Shown: positions 9,760 through 18,745 of the stretch, in pieces
Numbering within the stretch: position 1 is the first letter of the stretch
How the letters are laid out: the number at the start of each line of letters is the position of its first letter
Assembly: GCF_014269205.2 (NCBI RefSeq)
Contig: NZ_JABWRY020000001.1
Coordinates: forward strand, 186,001-250,000
DNA from: Pseudomonas kermanshahensis
GTDB taxonomy: Bacteria > Pseudomonadota > Gammaproteobacteria > Pseudomonadales > Pseudomonadaceae
DNA: 64,000 nucleotides
Reading direction: 5' to 3'
Position numbers and translations under genes: made by a program
The notes under the pieces: model-generated
Database searches by the model: none
What the model was told of the DNA's origin: nothing
The model's input: the letters and a program-made list of their open reading frames with translations, nothing else

Positions 9760-10404
9760 CTAGTTTTTGCCCAGGCGGCGCAGTTCATCCGACTCGATCA
9801 CCCGCACCCCGTCTTCTTCCTCCAGCGCCAGGCGCCACAGCGCCCGTGCCAGGGTGCACGCCTCGATACCTCGATACTTCCCAGGTATCAGCTTGGAAAG
9901 CGGCGAAATCAGTTGCTCGCCAAAGCGCGGCTCAATGCGATCACCCAGCAGCACCGACGGGCGGACGATGGTCAGCTGTGGCCAGTCCTGGGCCTTGAGC
10001 GCTTCTTCCATTTCACCTTTGACGCGGTTGTAGAAGATCGATGATTTAGGGTCGGCGCCGACTGCGCTGACAACCAGCAAATGGCGTGCACCGAGTTCCC
10101 GGGCGCGCTTGCTGAAGGCCACGACCATGTCCAGGTCGACGGCGCGGAAAGCCGATTCGGAGCCGGCCTGCTTGAGCGTGGTACCCAGGCAGCAATAGGC
10201 GATATCGACACGCCCGGCCAGCTGCGGAAGAAACACCGCCGGGTCGCCCACTGGGTTTTCCAGGTGCGGGTGTTCGGCCAGCGGCCGGCGCGTAGGGGCC
10301 AGCACCCGGCTGATGGTCGGTTCGTTGAGTAGGCGGTCTAGCAGGTGTTCACCCGTCAGACCCGTGGCACCGGCAAGCAGGACATGCTGAGGCGTCAAAT
10401 ACAT
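9760..10404 (-). CDS. Atypical SDR, NAD(P)-binding oxidoreductase
   Basis: 214-residue Rossmann-fold protein with an N-terminal nucleotide-binding motif ([19 protein letters not shown]), [13 protein letters not shown], then [20 protein letters not shown] with a Y-x3-K-like pair, and [13 protein letters not shown]. This pattern is that of atypical SDRs related to TIP30/HTATIP2 and NAD-dependent epimerases. The substrate is not known. It ends 40 bp from the convergent lipoprotein gene and starts 27 bp after the stop of the MORN/peptidase gene on the same strand, so the two may be co-transcribed. Confidence 0.85.
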   Translation of the reverse strand: MYLTPQHVLLAGATGLTGEHLLDRLLNEPTISRVLAPTRRPLAEHPHLENPVGDPAVFLPQLAGRVDIAYCCLGTTLKQAGSESAFRAVDLDMVVAFSKRARELGARHLLVVSAVGADPKSSIFYNRVKGEMEEALKAQDWPQLTIVRPSVLLGDRIEPRFGEQLISPLSKLIPGKYRGIEACTLARALWRLALEEEDGVRVIESDELRRLGKN

Positions 10405-10431
10405 GATGTCTCTCCCTTGTTACACACAAGC

Positions 10432-12165
10432 TTAGTGGTTGCCGGGCTTTTTTTCCTGCTGCTCCACCGTCGCTTGCGCAGCATTGCGTAGCGCTTCTTC
10501 GGCCTGTTGCTGGCGTAGGTGCTGCCAGTGTGCCAGTACTGCTGGCGGCGCCCACAGCTGCGGTTCAGAGGCTTCGAAACCTTCCTTTCGTTCTCTTTCG
10601 GCAACGCTGGCGCGTGCCAGTTCAAACGCCTGTTTCAGGTCGTCGGTCTGGTTCAGCGCCTCGGCGAACAGGGCATCGCCAAAGTAGGTGAAGTCGGCTT
10701 CTTCCGAGCAACCGAACGACACCCGATCGGCGCGGGCGGCGGTCATGATCACCGTGCGATCGTCTTTGAGCGGCGCGATGTAGCCCCCTGAATAGCAGGC
10801 CGAGATGACGATTACCTTGTCGCGCTCTTTCAGCGGTGCCAGGGCACTGGCCAGCTCGTCGGCGGACAGGTCGGCCAGTTGCAGGCGGGGTTGGTCGAGC
10901 ACCAGTTGGTGGTCGTGGCTGCCGTGGCTGGTGAGGTAGATGAACACCAGGTCCTCGGGGCCGCTGCGTTCGGCCAGGGTATGGGCAGCGCGGGTGAGGT
11001 TCTCGCGGGTGGCCATGGGGCGGCTGGCCATGTGGTCCCGGTGGTTGACCAGGGTGACCTGGCCGCGGGCGCCAAAACGGACTTTGAGCATGTTGCTGAC
11101 ATAGTCGGCTTCGCGCAGGAACACGCTTTGCTGGCCATCGCCGGCCACGACCAGGCTGTATAACTGGATGGCCGGCGCGGTAGGCGGCACCCGTGCCAGC
11201 GCGTCCTCTAGCAGGCGGCCCTGGTTGAGCAAGGCCAGGTCTAGCGGGTCGGGCAACAGCGTGCCCTTTTCGTCGCGCACGCGTACGCCATTGACCCAAG
11301 TGCCACCCTCGACCTTGCCGTTGCTCAGGGTCAGCCGGCCTTTGCCATGGTAGGCATCGTTTTCGAAGGTGCCGATGTACTGGCTGCCGTCGGCCAGTTG
11401 CAGGTTGCCTTGGCCAGAAAAGTGCCAGTCAACGAAACCGCCTTTGTAATGGCTGCCATCGCTGCCGAGCAGTTCACCTTCGCCGACCAGTGAGCCATCC
11501 TTGAATTCGCCGATCCACACGTCACCTTCGGCGCTTTCATAGCGGCCGCGGCCTTCCAGGCGGTTGTCCTTGAACTCCCCGATGTATTGCTCGCCGTCGA
11601 CGCTGTCGTAGGTGCCGCTGCCTTGCAGCAGGCCATCGACGAAACGGCCGCTGAACTGGTTGCCGCTGGCGTCGCTGCGCACGCCGGCACCGTTCGGTTT
11701 GCCTTTGGCGAACAGACCCTGGTAGCGGCTGCCGTCGGCCAGCTCCAGCTCGCCTGCGCCTTCGTACTGGTCGTCCTTGAACTGGCCGCGGTAGGTCTGG
11801 TCGGCTTGCTTGAGGGTGCCTTCACCGTCACGTCGGCCGTGGCTGAAGGTGCCGGCATAGTGGCTGCCTGGTGTGGTCAAGTCGCCGAGGCCCTGGAACA
11901 GGCCTTCGGCGAACTGGCCCCGGTAGACCTCACCGTTCTGGCCGTGCCATTCGCCCTGACCATGCCATTGGCCGTCCTTGAAACTGCCGGCGTACCAGCT
12001 GCCATTGGGGTAGTCGATGCGGCCCTCGCCTTGCAGCAGGCCATTGACCACTTCGCCCCGGTAACGCCCGCCGTCGGGCAGCCGCGCGTCCGGAGGTAGT
12101 AGCGATTCGCCATCTCCGCACGCGGCGAGCAACAGGATCAGGGTGACAGGGATCAGTGGACGCAT
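10432..12165 (-). CDS. MORN-repeat lipoprotein with C13 (legumain-like) peptidase domain
   Basis: 577 residues. It begins MRPLIPVTLILLLAACGDGE, a lipoprotein signal with Cys about residue 16. Residues ~32-285 hold about 11 MORN repeats of ~23 residues (pattern Y-x-G-x-F-x-D-G...G-x-G), plus one degenerate repeat. Residues ~330-520 form a caspase/legumain-type fold with a His in LTSHGSHDHQ (H414) and a Cys in ISACYSGGY (C457), the expected catalytic dyad of family C13. Start 12165 was chosen over 12342 because it gives the signal peptide and leaves the upstream repeat intergenic. It is probably anchored in the envelope; the substrate is unknown. Confidence 0.88.
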   Translation of the reverse strand: MRPLIPVTLILLLAACGDGESLLPPDARLPDGGRYRGEVVNGLLQGEGRIDYPNGSWYAGSFKDGQWHGQGEWHGQNGEVYRGQFAEGLFQGLGDLTTPGSHYAGTFSHGRRDGEGTLKQADQTYRGQFKDDQYEGAGELELADGSRYQGLFAKGKPNGAGVRSDASGNQFSGRFVDGLLQGSGTYDSVDGEQYIGEFKDNRLEGRGRYESAEGDVWIGEFKDGSLVGEGELLGSDGSHYKGGFVDWHFSGQGNLQLADGSQYIGTFENDAYHGKGRLTLSNGKVEGGTWVNGVRVRDEKGTLLPDPLDLALLNQGRLLEDALARVPPTAPAIQLYSLVVAGDGQQSVFLREADYVSNMLKVRFGARGQVTLVNHRDHMASRPMATRENLTRAAHTLAERSGPEDLVFIYLTSHGSHDHQLVLDQPRLQLADLSADELASALAPLKERDKVIVISACYSGGYIAPLKDDRTVIMTAARADRVSFGCSEEADFTYFGDALFAEALNQTDDLKQAFELARASVAERERKEGFEASEPQLWAPPAVLAHWQHLRQQQAEEALRNAAQATVEQQEKKPGNH

Positions 12166-12226
12166 GGTGGAGACCGGGCAATAGGTCTGCCGAGTATGAC
12201 GCAGAATGGGGGGCTGAGACAGATAG

Positions 12227-12318
12227 GTGCATGCCTTGTGGGGTGTGTTGCCTGTGAGATCGAGCGCCGCCCGCGCGGCGCTCGATCTCACAGGCGCAGA
12301 ACCCCTCAAGGCATGCAC
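12227..12318. repeat. Head-to-head inverted repeat between aco operon and MORN gene
   Basis: A 92-bp palindromic element. Both arms begin GTGCATGCCTTG and carry CTGTGAGATCGAGCGCCGC towards the centre. The same arm occurs once at the right end of the large repeat after acoR (18949-19003). It sits between the acoC stop and the MORN-gene start, so it could insulate or terminate acoC transcription. Confidence 0.8.
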
Positions 12319-12360
12319 TTCTAGACCCAGACGCCACCCCAAGCCATGCCCCTCATTCCC

Positions 12361-13467
12361 TCAATGCCCCCGCAAAAAATCCACCATCTTCCGGTTGACC
12401 GCTTCAGCCGCCTCCATCTGCACCATGTGGCCAGCGTCCGGCAATACCAGCACTTCGGCTTCCAGCCCGTCGGCATGGCTGGCCGGTATAATCGCGTCCT
12501 TCCCGCCCCAAATCACCAGCGCCGGATGCTGCCCCAGCACGCCGCGCAGGTCGTGGCGCTGCTGGTCGCCCTCGGCGATAGCCGACACCAGCTGGCGCAG
12601 CGCCGCATCGACGCCCTCCAGGCGCTTGAACTTGAGCATGTCCTCCAGCAATTGCCGGGTAACCAGCGCTGGGTCGGCAAACAACTGCACCATTTGCGGC
12701 TTGAGTGCATTGCGGTTCGCCGCAGCCACGAAACCTTGCAGGTACTGCCCGTTGATCGCAGCCCCAAGCCCAGCGCTGGCCACCAGGGTGAGGCTGGCCA
12801 CCCGCTGTGGCGCCAGGCGCGCCACGTTGAGGCTGACAGCGCCGCCCATCGAGTGCCCGGCCAGGTGGGCGCGGGGGATGTCCAGGTGGTCGAGCAGTGC
12901 CAGCACAGTTTCGCTCAGTTCATCCAGGTCGCCGCGTTGCAGCGCCTTGGCCGACTCCCCGTGCCCCGGCAGGTCAAGGGCGATGACGCGGCGCTCGGCC
13001 GCCAGCGCCGGATGGTTGAACAACCAGTTGTTCAAATCACCGCCAAATCCATGCACCAGGACCAGCGGCGTTCCGCCTTCGCCCAGTTCGAACCAGCGCA
13101 ACAGGCGGCCGCCCACGTCGGCTTTTTGCGGGGTTGGCCCTTGTGCCTGGTCGGCGCCACCTTCGGCGACGAATCCGGCCTGGAAGCGCTGCACTACGGC
13201 ATCGATCTCGGCCTCGTCGGCTTCGCCTTCCACCACCACCGCCAGCAACGCGCCGACCGGCAGGGTTTCATCTGGCTGGGCCACCAGGCGGCGCAATACA
13301 CCGCTGAAGGGGGCTTCGACGCTGCTGCTGATCTTGTCGGTCTCGACGTCCAGTACTTCGTCGCCTTTGTTGATGGCGTCACCTTCCTGCTTGAGCCAGG
13401 TGTCCACCCGGCCCTCAGTCATCGACAGGCCCCACTTGGGCATGGTCAGCGTATGGATCTGGCTCAT
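12361..13467 (-). CDS. acoC: Acetoin dehydrogenase E2 (lipoyl domain plus alpha/beta hydrolase)
   Basis: Transfers the acetyl group released from acetoin to CoA within the acetoin dehydrogenase complex. 368 residues: an N-terminal lipoyl domain (MPKWGLSMTEGRVDTWLKQE, lipoyl Lys in DVETDKISSS near residue 46) and a C-terminal alpha/beta-hydrolase fold (LVHGFGGDLNNW, nucleophile elbow GHSMGG). This fused form is normal for AcoC. Its start overlaps the acoB stop by 4 bp. It is the last gene of the acoXABC operon. The 2,3-butanediol dehydrogenase gene that I recall following acoC in related strains is not present here. Confidence 0.95.
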   Translation of the reverse strand: MSQIHTLTMPKWGLSMTEGRVDTWLKQEGDAINKGDEVLDVETDKISSSVEAPFSGVLRRLVAQPDETLPVGALLAVVVEGEADEAEIDAVVQRFQAGFVAEGGADQAQGPTPQKADVGGRLLRWFELGEGGTPLVLVHGFGGDLNNWLFNHPALAAERRVIALDLPGHGESAKALQRGDLDELSETVLALLDHLDIPRAHLAGHSMGGAVSLNVARLAPQRVASLTLVASAGLGAAINGQYLQGFVAAANRNALKPQMVQLFADPALVTRQLLEDMLKFKRLEGVDAALRQLVSAIAEGDQQRHDLRGVLGQHPALVIWGGKDAIIPASHADGLEAEVLVLPDAGHMVQMEAAEAVNRKMVDFLRGH

Positions 13468-14486
13468 GCGGCGCTCCTTGCAGCTTCGATCACTTTGCGC
13501 ACGGCGGCCTCGATCTTCGCCGCGTCGGGGATGTACAGGTCTTCCAGCGCATCGGAGAACGGCACCGGCGTGTGCGGCGCGGTGACCATCTCGATCGGGC
13601 CCTTGAGGGCGCTGAAGGCTTTCTGCGCCACCAGTGCGCTGATGTCGGTGGCCATCGAGCAGCGCGGGTTGGCTTCGTCGATCACCACCAGGCGCCCGGT
13701 TTTCTCGACGCTTTCCAGGATGCTGTCCTCATCCAGCGGGCTGGTCGTGCGCAGGTCCAGCACTTCGCAGTCGATGCCTTGGCGGGCCAGGTTGTTGGCG
13801 GCTTCCAGCGCCACATGGACCATGCGCCCGTAGGTCACCAGGGTCACGTCGTCGCCGTCGCGCAGGAAGTTGGCTTCGCCGAACGGCACGCTGTAGACCT
13901 CTTCCGGCACCTCGCCCTGCAGGCTGTAGAGCAACTTGTGCTCGCAGAAGATCACCGGGTCGTTGTCGCGTATCGCCTGGATCAACAAGCCCTTGGCATC
14001 GTATGGCGAGGACGGGCAGACCACCTTGAGGCCGGGGATGTGTGTCCACAGCGAGGTGAGCATCTGCGAGTGCTGGGCCGCAGCGCGCAGGCCAGCGCCG
14101 TACATGGTGCGCATCACCAGCGGGGTCACGGCCTTGCCGCCGAACATGTAGCGGAATTTGGCGGCCTGGTTGAGGATCTGGTCCAGGCAGCAGCCGGCGA
14201 AGTCGACGAACATCAGTTCGCACACCGGGCGCAGGCCTTGGGTTGCGGCACCCACGGCGGCGCCGACATAGCCGATTTCCGACAGCGGCGCGTCGAGCAC
14301 CCGCCCCGGGAACTGGTGATACAGGCCCTTGGTCACGCCCAGCACGCCACCCCAGGCGTCCTCTTCACCGGGCGCACCGGCACCGCCAGCCACGTCTTCG
14401 CCAATGATGAAGACAGTGCTGTCGCGGCGCATTTCCTGGGCCAAGGCTTCGTTGATGGCCTGCTGGTAGCTGATCTTTCTTGCCAT
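13464..14486 (-). CDS. acoB: Acetoin dehydrogenase E1 beta subunit
   Basis: Beta chain of the thiamine-diphosphate-dependent E1 component that cleaves acetoin. 340 residues, the usual length. Family landmarks: INEALAQEMRRDSTVFIIGE at the N-terminus, GEEDAWGGVLGVTKGLYHQF, DAPLSEIGYVGAAVGAATQG, and the C-terminal VVIDEANPRCSMATDISALV. It lies 33 bp after acoA and overlaps acoC by 4 bp in a minus-strand operon, which fits assembly as an alpha2beta2 E1. Confidence 0.96.
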   Translation of the reverse strand: MARKISYQQAINEALAQEMRRDSTVFIIGEDVAGGAGAPGEEDAWGGVLGVTKGLYHQFPGRVLDAPLSEIGYVGAAVGAATQGLRPVCELMFVDFAGCCLDQILNQAAKFRYMFGGKAVTPLVMRTMYGAGLRAAAQHSQMLTSLWTHIPGLKVVCPSSPYDAKGLLIQAIRDNDPVIFCEHKLLYSLQGEVPEEVYSVPFGEANFLRDGDDVTLVTYGRMVHVALEAANNLARQGIDCEVLDLRTTSPLDEDSILESVEKTGRLVVIDEANPRCSMATDISALVAQKAFSALKGPIEMVTAPHTPVPFSDALEDLYIPDAAKIEAAVRKVIEAARSAA

Positions 14487-14519
14487 GGTGATTCTCCTCT
14501 TGTTCTTGTAATCCGCGGC

Positions 14520-15497
14520 TCAGGGGTAGCTGACGTAGACGTCGCTGAGCAGGTCGGCGGGCTGTGGCTTGGGATCGGATTTGGCGCGGCGCACGGCGTC
14601 TTCGATCAGGTCTTCGACACGCGCGTCGATGGCGTCGAGTTGCTCGGCGCTCAGCAGGCCGGCACGGGTGGTCTTGTTGCGAAACTGCATCAGGCAATCA
14701 CGGGACTCGCGCAGGTTTTTCACTTCATCCGGGGCGCGGTAGGTTTGCGCGTCCCCTTCGAAGTGGCCGTAGTAGCGGCTGAGCTTGACCTCGATCAGCG
14801 AGGGGCCTTGCCCGGAGCGCGCACGCTCGATGGCCGCCCCCGCTGCTTCGTACACGGCGAAGAAGTCGAAACCATCGATGGTCACGCCCGGCATGCCAAA
14901 GCCGGCAGCGCGGTCGGCAATGTGGTCGCAGGCCACCGACCAGTTCGACGCCGTGGCCTCGGCGTAGCCGTTGTTCTCGGCGACGAAGAGGCACGGCAGG
15001 TTCATGATCGAGGCCATGTTCATGGCTTCGAACACGGCGCCTTCGTTGGAGGCACCGTCGCCGAAGAATGCCACCGACACGTCATCGCGGCCCTTGAGCT
15101 TGGCGGCCAGCGCGGCGCCTGCAACCAATGGCGCACCGGCCCCGACGATGCCGTTGGCACCGAGCATGCCCTTTTCCAGGTCGGCAATGTGCATCGAGCC
15201 GCCCTTGCCGCCGCACACGCCGGTCTTCTTGCCGTAGATCTCGGCCATCATGCCGTACACGTCTACGCCCTTGGCGATGCAGTGGCCGTGGCCGCGGTGG
15301 GTCGAGGCGATGCAGTCGCTGTCACGCAGGTGGGCCATGACGCCTGCGGCGGACGCTTCTTCGCCGGCATAGAGGTGGACGAAACCGGGGATTTCGCCGG
15401 TGGCGAATTCCACGTGCAGACGTTCCTCGAAGGCGCGGATGGTGCGCATCACTTCATAGGCATGCAGTAGTTGTTCTGTACTGAGTTGATTGGACAT
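14520..15497 (-). CDS. acoA: Acetoin dehydrogenase E1 alpha subunit
   Basis: Alpha chain of acetoin dehydrogenase E1, carrying the thiamine-diphosphate motif GDG...NN (FFGDGASNEGAVFEAMNM, then LFVAENN). 325 residues from MSNQLSTEQLLHAYEVMRTI, the conserved start. Other landmarks are GFVHLYAGEEASAAGVMAHL and the STHRGHGHCIAKG substrate region. An in-frame start at 15686 would overlap acoX, so 15497 is preferred. It lies 22 bp after acoX. Confidence 0.96.
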   Translation of the reverse strand: MSNQLSTEQLLHAYEVMRTIRAFEERLHVEFATGEIPGFVHLYAGEEASAAGVMAHLRDSDCIASTHRGHGHCIAKGVDVYGMMAEIYGKKTGVCGGKGGSMHIADLEKGMLGANGIVGAGAPLVAGAALAAKLKGRDDVSVAFFGDGASNEGAVFEAMNMASIMNLPCLFVAENNGYAEATASNWSVACDHIADRAAGFGMPGVTIDGFDFFAVYEAAGAAIERARSGQGPSLIEVKLSRYYGHFEGDAQTYRAPDEVKNLRESRDCLMQFRNKTTRAGLLSAEQLDAIDARVEDLIEDAVRRAKSDPKPQPADLLSDVYVSYP

Positions 15498-15519
15498 CTT
15501 GTTGTTCTCCAGGGTTGTC

Positions 15520-16575
15520 TCAACACGCGGTTGCAGGGTGTAGCCGGTGGCCGCGCGGCACGGCCAGCAGGTGATGGCGGGCGGCGTGGGCCAGCACGGC
15601 CTCGACGTCCACGGTGAGCGGGCCTTGGTGGTCCAGGGTGATGGTGGGGGTGTCGTGCTCGGCGAATTCGATCTCGCGTTCACCATCCAGGGCCAGGGTG
15701 CCGCTGCTTAGGCTCAGGCGATGGGCGGCGCCGGGCGTCAGCACGCCGCTGGCGGTGATGCCGCAGCCTTGCAGCAGGCCAGGCGCCAGGGGCGCGAGCA
15801 GGGCCTGCTCGGCGCCGGGGTTCAGGCGCACCCAGGTGCCGTGCGGGTCCTGGCGTGACACCGGGCACCACAAGCCGCACAGGGCGGACAGGCCAATGGC
15901 ATGGGGTTCGGCGAAGCAGGCGAACACCTCGCTCAAGTCTTCGCTGCGGCTCAGGGCGCGGGCGCCAATGAAACGCTGGGGCGACACGGCGACTTCCACC
16001 AGTGCCCACTCGTCCAACTGCTGCTCGGGCACCTTCACCCGCAAGCGCTTGTTGCGGCGCAGGCCGATGCTGGCGGGCACCCAGCCGCTGGCGAGCAAGC
16101 CGCCCGCCAGGCCGGCGCTGGTGGCTTCGCGTAATTCCGGGAAGGCATTGTTGGTGCCGGTGGACAAGGTCAGCAGTGGGATGTCACCGGCTTCTGCTGC
16201 CACTGCCTTGTGGGTGCCGTCGCCGCCGAGCACCGCGATCATCGCCACGCCTTGGCCGACCATGCGTCGGGTGGCCAGGCGGGTATCGGCAACGGTCTGG
16301 GTCAATGGCAGGTCGAGCACCTCGATGTTCGGCCAGTGCTGGTCGCGCGCAGCGGGGCCTTGGCTGGCCTTGAGCACGGCGGCGGCGATGCCGGTCATGT
16401 CGGTTGGCAGCAGCACCCGGCCGATGCCGGTGGCACCGAAGGCGGCCAACAGCCGCTGGATCGCCGACGCCTTGTCGGTGCTCGAATAGAGCCCGGCACT
16501 GGCGGTCAGGCGGCGCAGGTCGCGGCCGGAGGCAGGGTTGGCAATGATCCCGACAGTCGGGGTGGGTTGCGGCAT
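15520..16575 (-). CDS. acoX: AcoX, NAD-kinase-like protein of the acetoin operon
   Basis: 351-residue member of the ATP-NAD kinase-like family, always found with acetoin genes; its exact role is not established. It begins with PTVGIIANPASGRDLRRLTA and carries the nucleotide-binding signature AVLGGDGTHKAVAAEAGD followed by LSTGTNNAFPELREATSAGL. It is the first gene of acoXABC, 34 bp downstream of a consensus sigma-54 promoter and divergent from acoR. Confidence 0.93.
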   Translation of the reverse strand: MPQPTPTVGIIANPASGRDLRRLTASAGLYSSTDKASAIQRLLAAFGATGIGRVLLPTDMTGIAAAVLKASQGPAARDQHWPNIEVLDLPLTQTVADTRLATRRMVGQGVAMIAVLGGDGTHKAVAAEAGDIPLLTLSTGTNNAFPELREATSAGLAGGLLASGWVPASIGLRRNKRLRVKVPEQQLDEWALVEVAVSPQRFIGARALSRSEDLSEVFACFAEPHAIGLSALCGLWCPVSRQDPHGTWVRLNPGAEQALLAPLAPGLLQGCGITASGVLTPGAAHRLSLSSGTLALDGEREIEFAEHDTPTITLDHQGPLTVDVEAVLAHAARHHLLAVPRGHRLHPATAC

Positions 16576-16608
16576 GGCGCACCTCGTATTCTTGTTTGTC
16601 AGGGACAG

Positions 16609-16624
16609 AGCAAGGGAGGTGCCA
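16609..16624 (-). promoter_or_regulatory. Sigma-54 promoter of the acetoin operon
   Basis: On the minus strand TGGCAC-N5-TTGCT is an exact match to the -24/-12 consensus. Transcription would start near 16597, about 22 bases before the acoX start. The divergent acoR gene encodes the expected activator. Confidence 0.9.
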
Positions 16625-16696
16625 GCTTTGTTTCATCTGCCTGAAGTGGCTGTGCCAGAGCGGTCTGTGCGTAGGAAAGGGCGTGCGCCCAGCATG

Positions 16697-16760
16697 CCCC
16701 GCGAGACGCGGGGTACCAGGCTGCGGCGGCTTTTGCCGAGACGCTGAGACGCTGCGTCTC
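16697..16760. promoter_or_regulatory. Palindromes in the acoX-acoR intergenic region
   Basis: Two perfect palindromes lie 75-135 bp upstream of the sigma-54 promoter: CCCCGCG-AGA-CGCGGGG (16697-16713) and GAGACGC-T-GCGTCTC (16746-16760). A third, GGGCATGCCC, is at 16792-16801. Either of the first two could be the AcoR enhancer site; this is inferred from position and symmetry only. Confidence 0.4.
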
Positions 16761-16858
16761 AAGCGAGCCGGTATTCACACAGTGCTTGTCGGGGCATGCC
16801 CGGAAGCGCTTAATGGCCGCACAACGATAAAAACAGCAATGAGAACCGGAGGGCCTGA

Positions 16859-18712
16859 ATGCTTGCCGCGAACTCCCGAGCCCATGTCGACTGCGTCAGC
16901 CGGGTGCTGAAAAACGCCGACCGTCTGCCACAGGCACCGGTGCCGCCGCTGATCCTCGACTCCTGGCGCCGCTCCATGCACTTGTATCGCCTCGACCCAG
17001 GCTCCCAGCAGGGCCCACGTATCCTTTCGCAAAGCCTGCTCAACGAATGCCGCGAACGTGCCGAGCTGTTTCTGCGCATCGCCGGCGACGCCGTGGCACG
17101 GCTGCATGAGCAGGTCCGCGGCGCCGACTATTGCGTGCTGCTCACCGATGCCCAGGGGCAGACCATCGATTACCGGGTCGAGTCCGCCATCCGCAATGAC
17201 TGCCGCAAGGCCGGGTTGTACCTGGGCACCTGCTGGTCGGAAGGCGAGGAGGGCACGTGCGGGGTGGCGGCGGTGCTGACCAGCAAGGCGCCGGTCACGG
17301 TGCACAAGCGCGATCATTTTCGCGCCGCCTTCATCGGCCTGACCTGCACGGCGGCACCGGTATTCGACCCACTGGGCGAGCTGCTGGGCGTGGTGGATGT
17401 CTCGGCCTTGCAATCCCCGGACGACCGTCGCAGCCAGCACCTGATTCGGCAGCTGGTCGAGCAGACCGCGCGCGAGATAGAAAACGCCTTCTTCATGCAC
17501 AGTGCCCAGGGCCATTGGGTGATGCGCGCGCATGGCACGCCGGGCTATGTCGAAAGCCAGCCCGACTACCTGCTGGCCTGGGATGCCGATGGCCGGCTGC
17601 AGGCAATCAACAGCCTGGCTCGGCAGCGCCTGGTGGAGCGCCTTGGCCGCTTGCCTGAGCATATCGGCGAGCTGTTCGACCTGGGCCAACTGCGCTGCAG
17701 TAACGAGGCCTCGGCCCAGCGCTTGCCAGGCTGGGGGGAACTGTATGGCCGCGTCAGCGCACCGCAACGGCGCCAGCGCCCGCAGCCTTTGCGCCAGGCA
17801 CAGGACGCGCGCATCGAGCAGCACCTGCGCCTGGCCACGCGGGTCAAGGACTGCAGCCTGGCGGTGCTGGTGCAAGGCGAGACGGGCTCGGGCAAAGAGG
17901 TTTTTGCCCGTCAGTTGCACCAGCAAAGCCAGCGCCGCAAGGGGCCTTTCGTCACGCTGAACTGTGCGGCCATCCCTGAGAGCCTGATCGAGAGCGAGCT
18001 GTTCGGCTATGTAGCCGGGGCCTTCACCGGCGCCTCCAGCAAAGGCATGCAAGGGCTTTTACAGCAAGCTGATGGCGGCACCCTGTTTCTCGACGAAATC
18101 GGCGACATGCCACTGAACCTGCAAACCCGGCTGTTGCGCGTGCTGGCGGAGGGCGAAGTGGCGCCCTTGGGCGCGGCGCGGCGTGAGCGGGTGGATATTC
18201 AGGTGATCTGTGCGACACACCGAGACCTGGCGGCAATGGTGGCGGATGGGCGTTTTCGTGAGGACCTGTACTTCCGCCTGGCCAACGCCCGGTTCGCGCT
18301 GCCGCCGTTGCGTGAGCGGGAGGATCGGCTGGGTTTGATTCATCAACTGTTAGCCGAAGAAGCCGAAGCGTGCGGGGTAGAGGTGGTGTTGGCGGACGAT
18401 GCATTGCAGGCGCTGCTGCTTTACCGTTGGCCGGGGAACCTGCGCCAACTGCGGCAGGTGTTGCGTTATGCCTGTGCGGTGAGTGAGGGCGGGTGGGTGC
18501 GCCTTGAGGATTTGCCGCAGGAGGTACGCGGCGATGCGGTGGCGTCTGCTGAGGTGGATGCCAGCAGCCCGGCTCGGCAACTGTTGCTCGATGCGCTGAT
18601 CCGGCACCGCTGGAAGCCGGCTGATGCGGCGCGGGCGTTGGGGATATCGCGGGCGACGCTGTATCGGCGGGTGCATGAGCACCGGATCGAGATGCCCAGA
18701 ATGAAAGGGTGA
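16859..18712 (+). CDS. acoR: Sigma-54-dependent activator of acetoin catabolism
   Basis: Enhancer-binding protein of 617 residues, divergent from acoXABC. N-terminal GAF-like sensor (VLLTDAQGQTIDYRVES, EEGTCGVAAVLTSKAPVTVH), AAA+ domain (GETGSGKEVFARQLH; intact GAFTGA loop in YVAGAFTGA; GGTLFLDEIGDMPLNLQTRL), and a C-terminal Fis-type helix-turn-helix (AARALGISRATLYRRVHEH). It is a paralogue of EatR, with the same architecture but the canonical sigma-54 loop. The start at 16859 gives MLAANSRAHVDCVSRVLKNA and is preceded by GGAGG. Confidence 0.95.
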   Translation: MLAANSRAHVDCVSRVLKNADRLPQAPVPPLILDSWRRSMHLYRLDPGSQQGPRILSQSLLNECRERAELFLRIAGDAVARLHEQVRGADYCVLLTDAQGQTIDYRVESAIRNDCRKAGLYLGTCWSEGEEGTCGVAAVLTSKAPVTVHKRDHFRAAFIGLTCTAAPVFDPLGELLGVVDVSALQSPDDRRSQHLIRQLVEQTAREIENAFFMHSAQGHWVMRAHGTPGYVESQPDYLLAWDADGRLQAINSLARQRLVERLGRLPEHIGELFDLGQLRCSNEASAQRLPGWGELYGRVSAPQRRQRPQPLRQAQDARIEQHLRLATRVKDCSLAVLVQGETGSGKEVFARQLHQQSQRRKGPFVTLNCAAIPESLIESELFGYVAGAFTGASSKGMQGLLQQADGGTLFLDEIGDMPLNLQTRLLRVLAEGEVAPLGAARRERVDIQVICATHRDLAAMVADGRFREDLYFRLANARFALPPLREREDRLGLIHQLLAEEAEACGVEVVLADDALQALLLYRWPGNLRQLRQVLRYACAVSEGGWVRLEDLPQEVRGDAVASAEVDASSPARQLLLDALIRHRWKPADAARALGISRATLYRRVHEHRIEMPRMKG

Positions 18713-18745
18713 TGGGTTTGTCTCAGGATTTTCAGCGCCTGTGGA

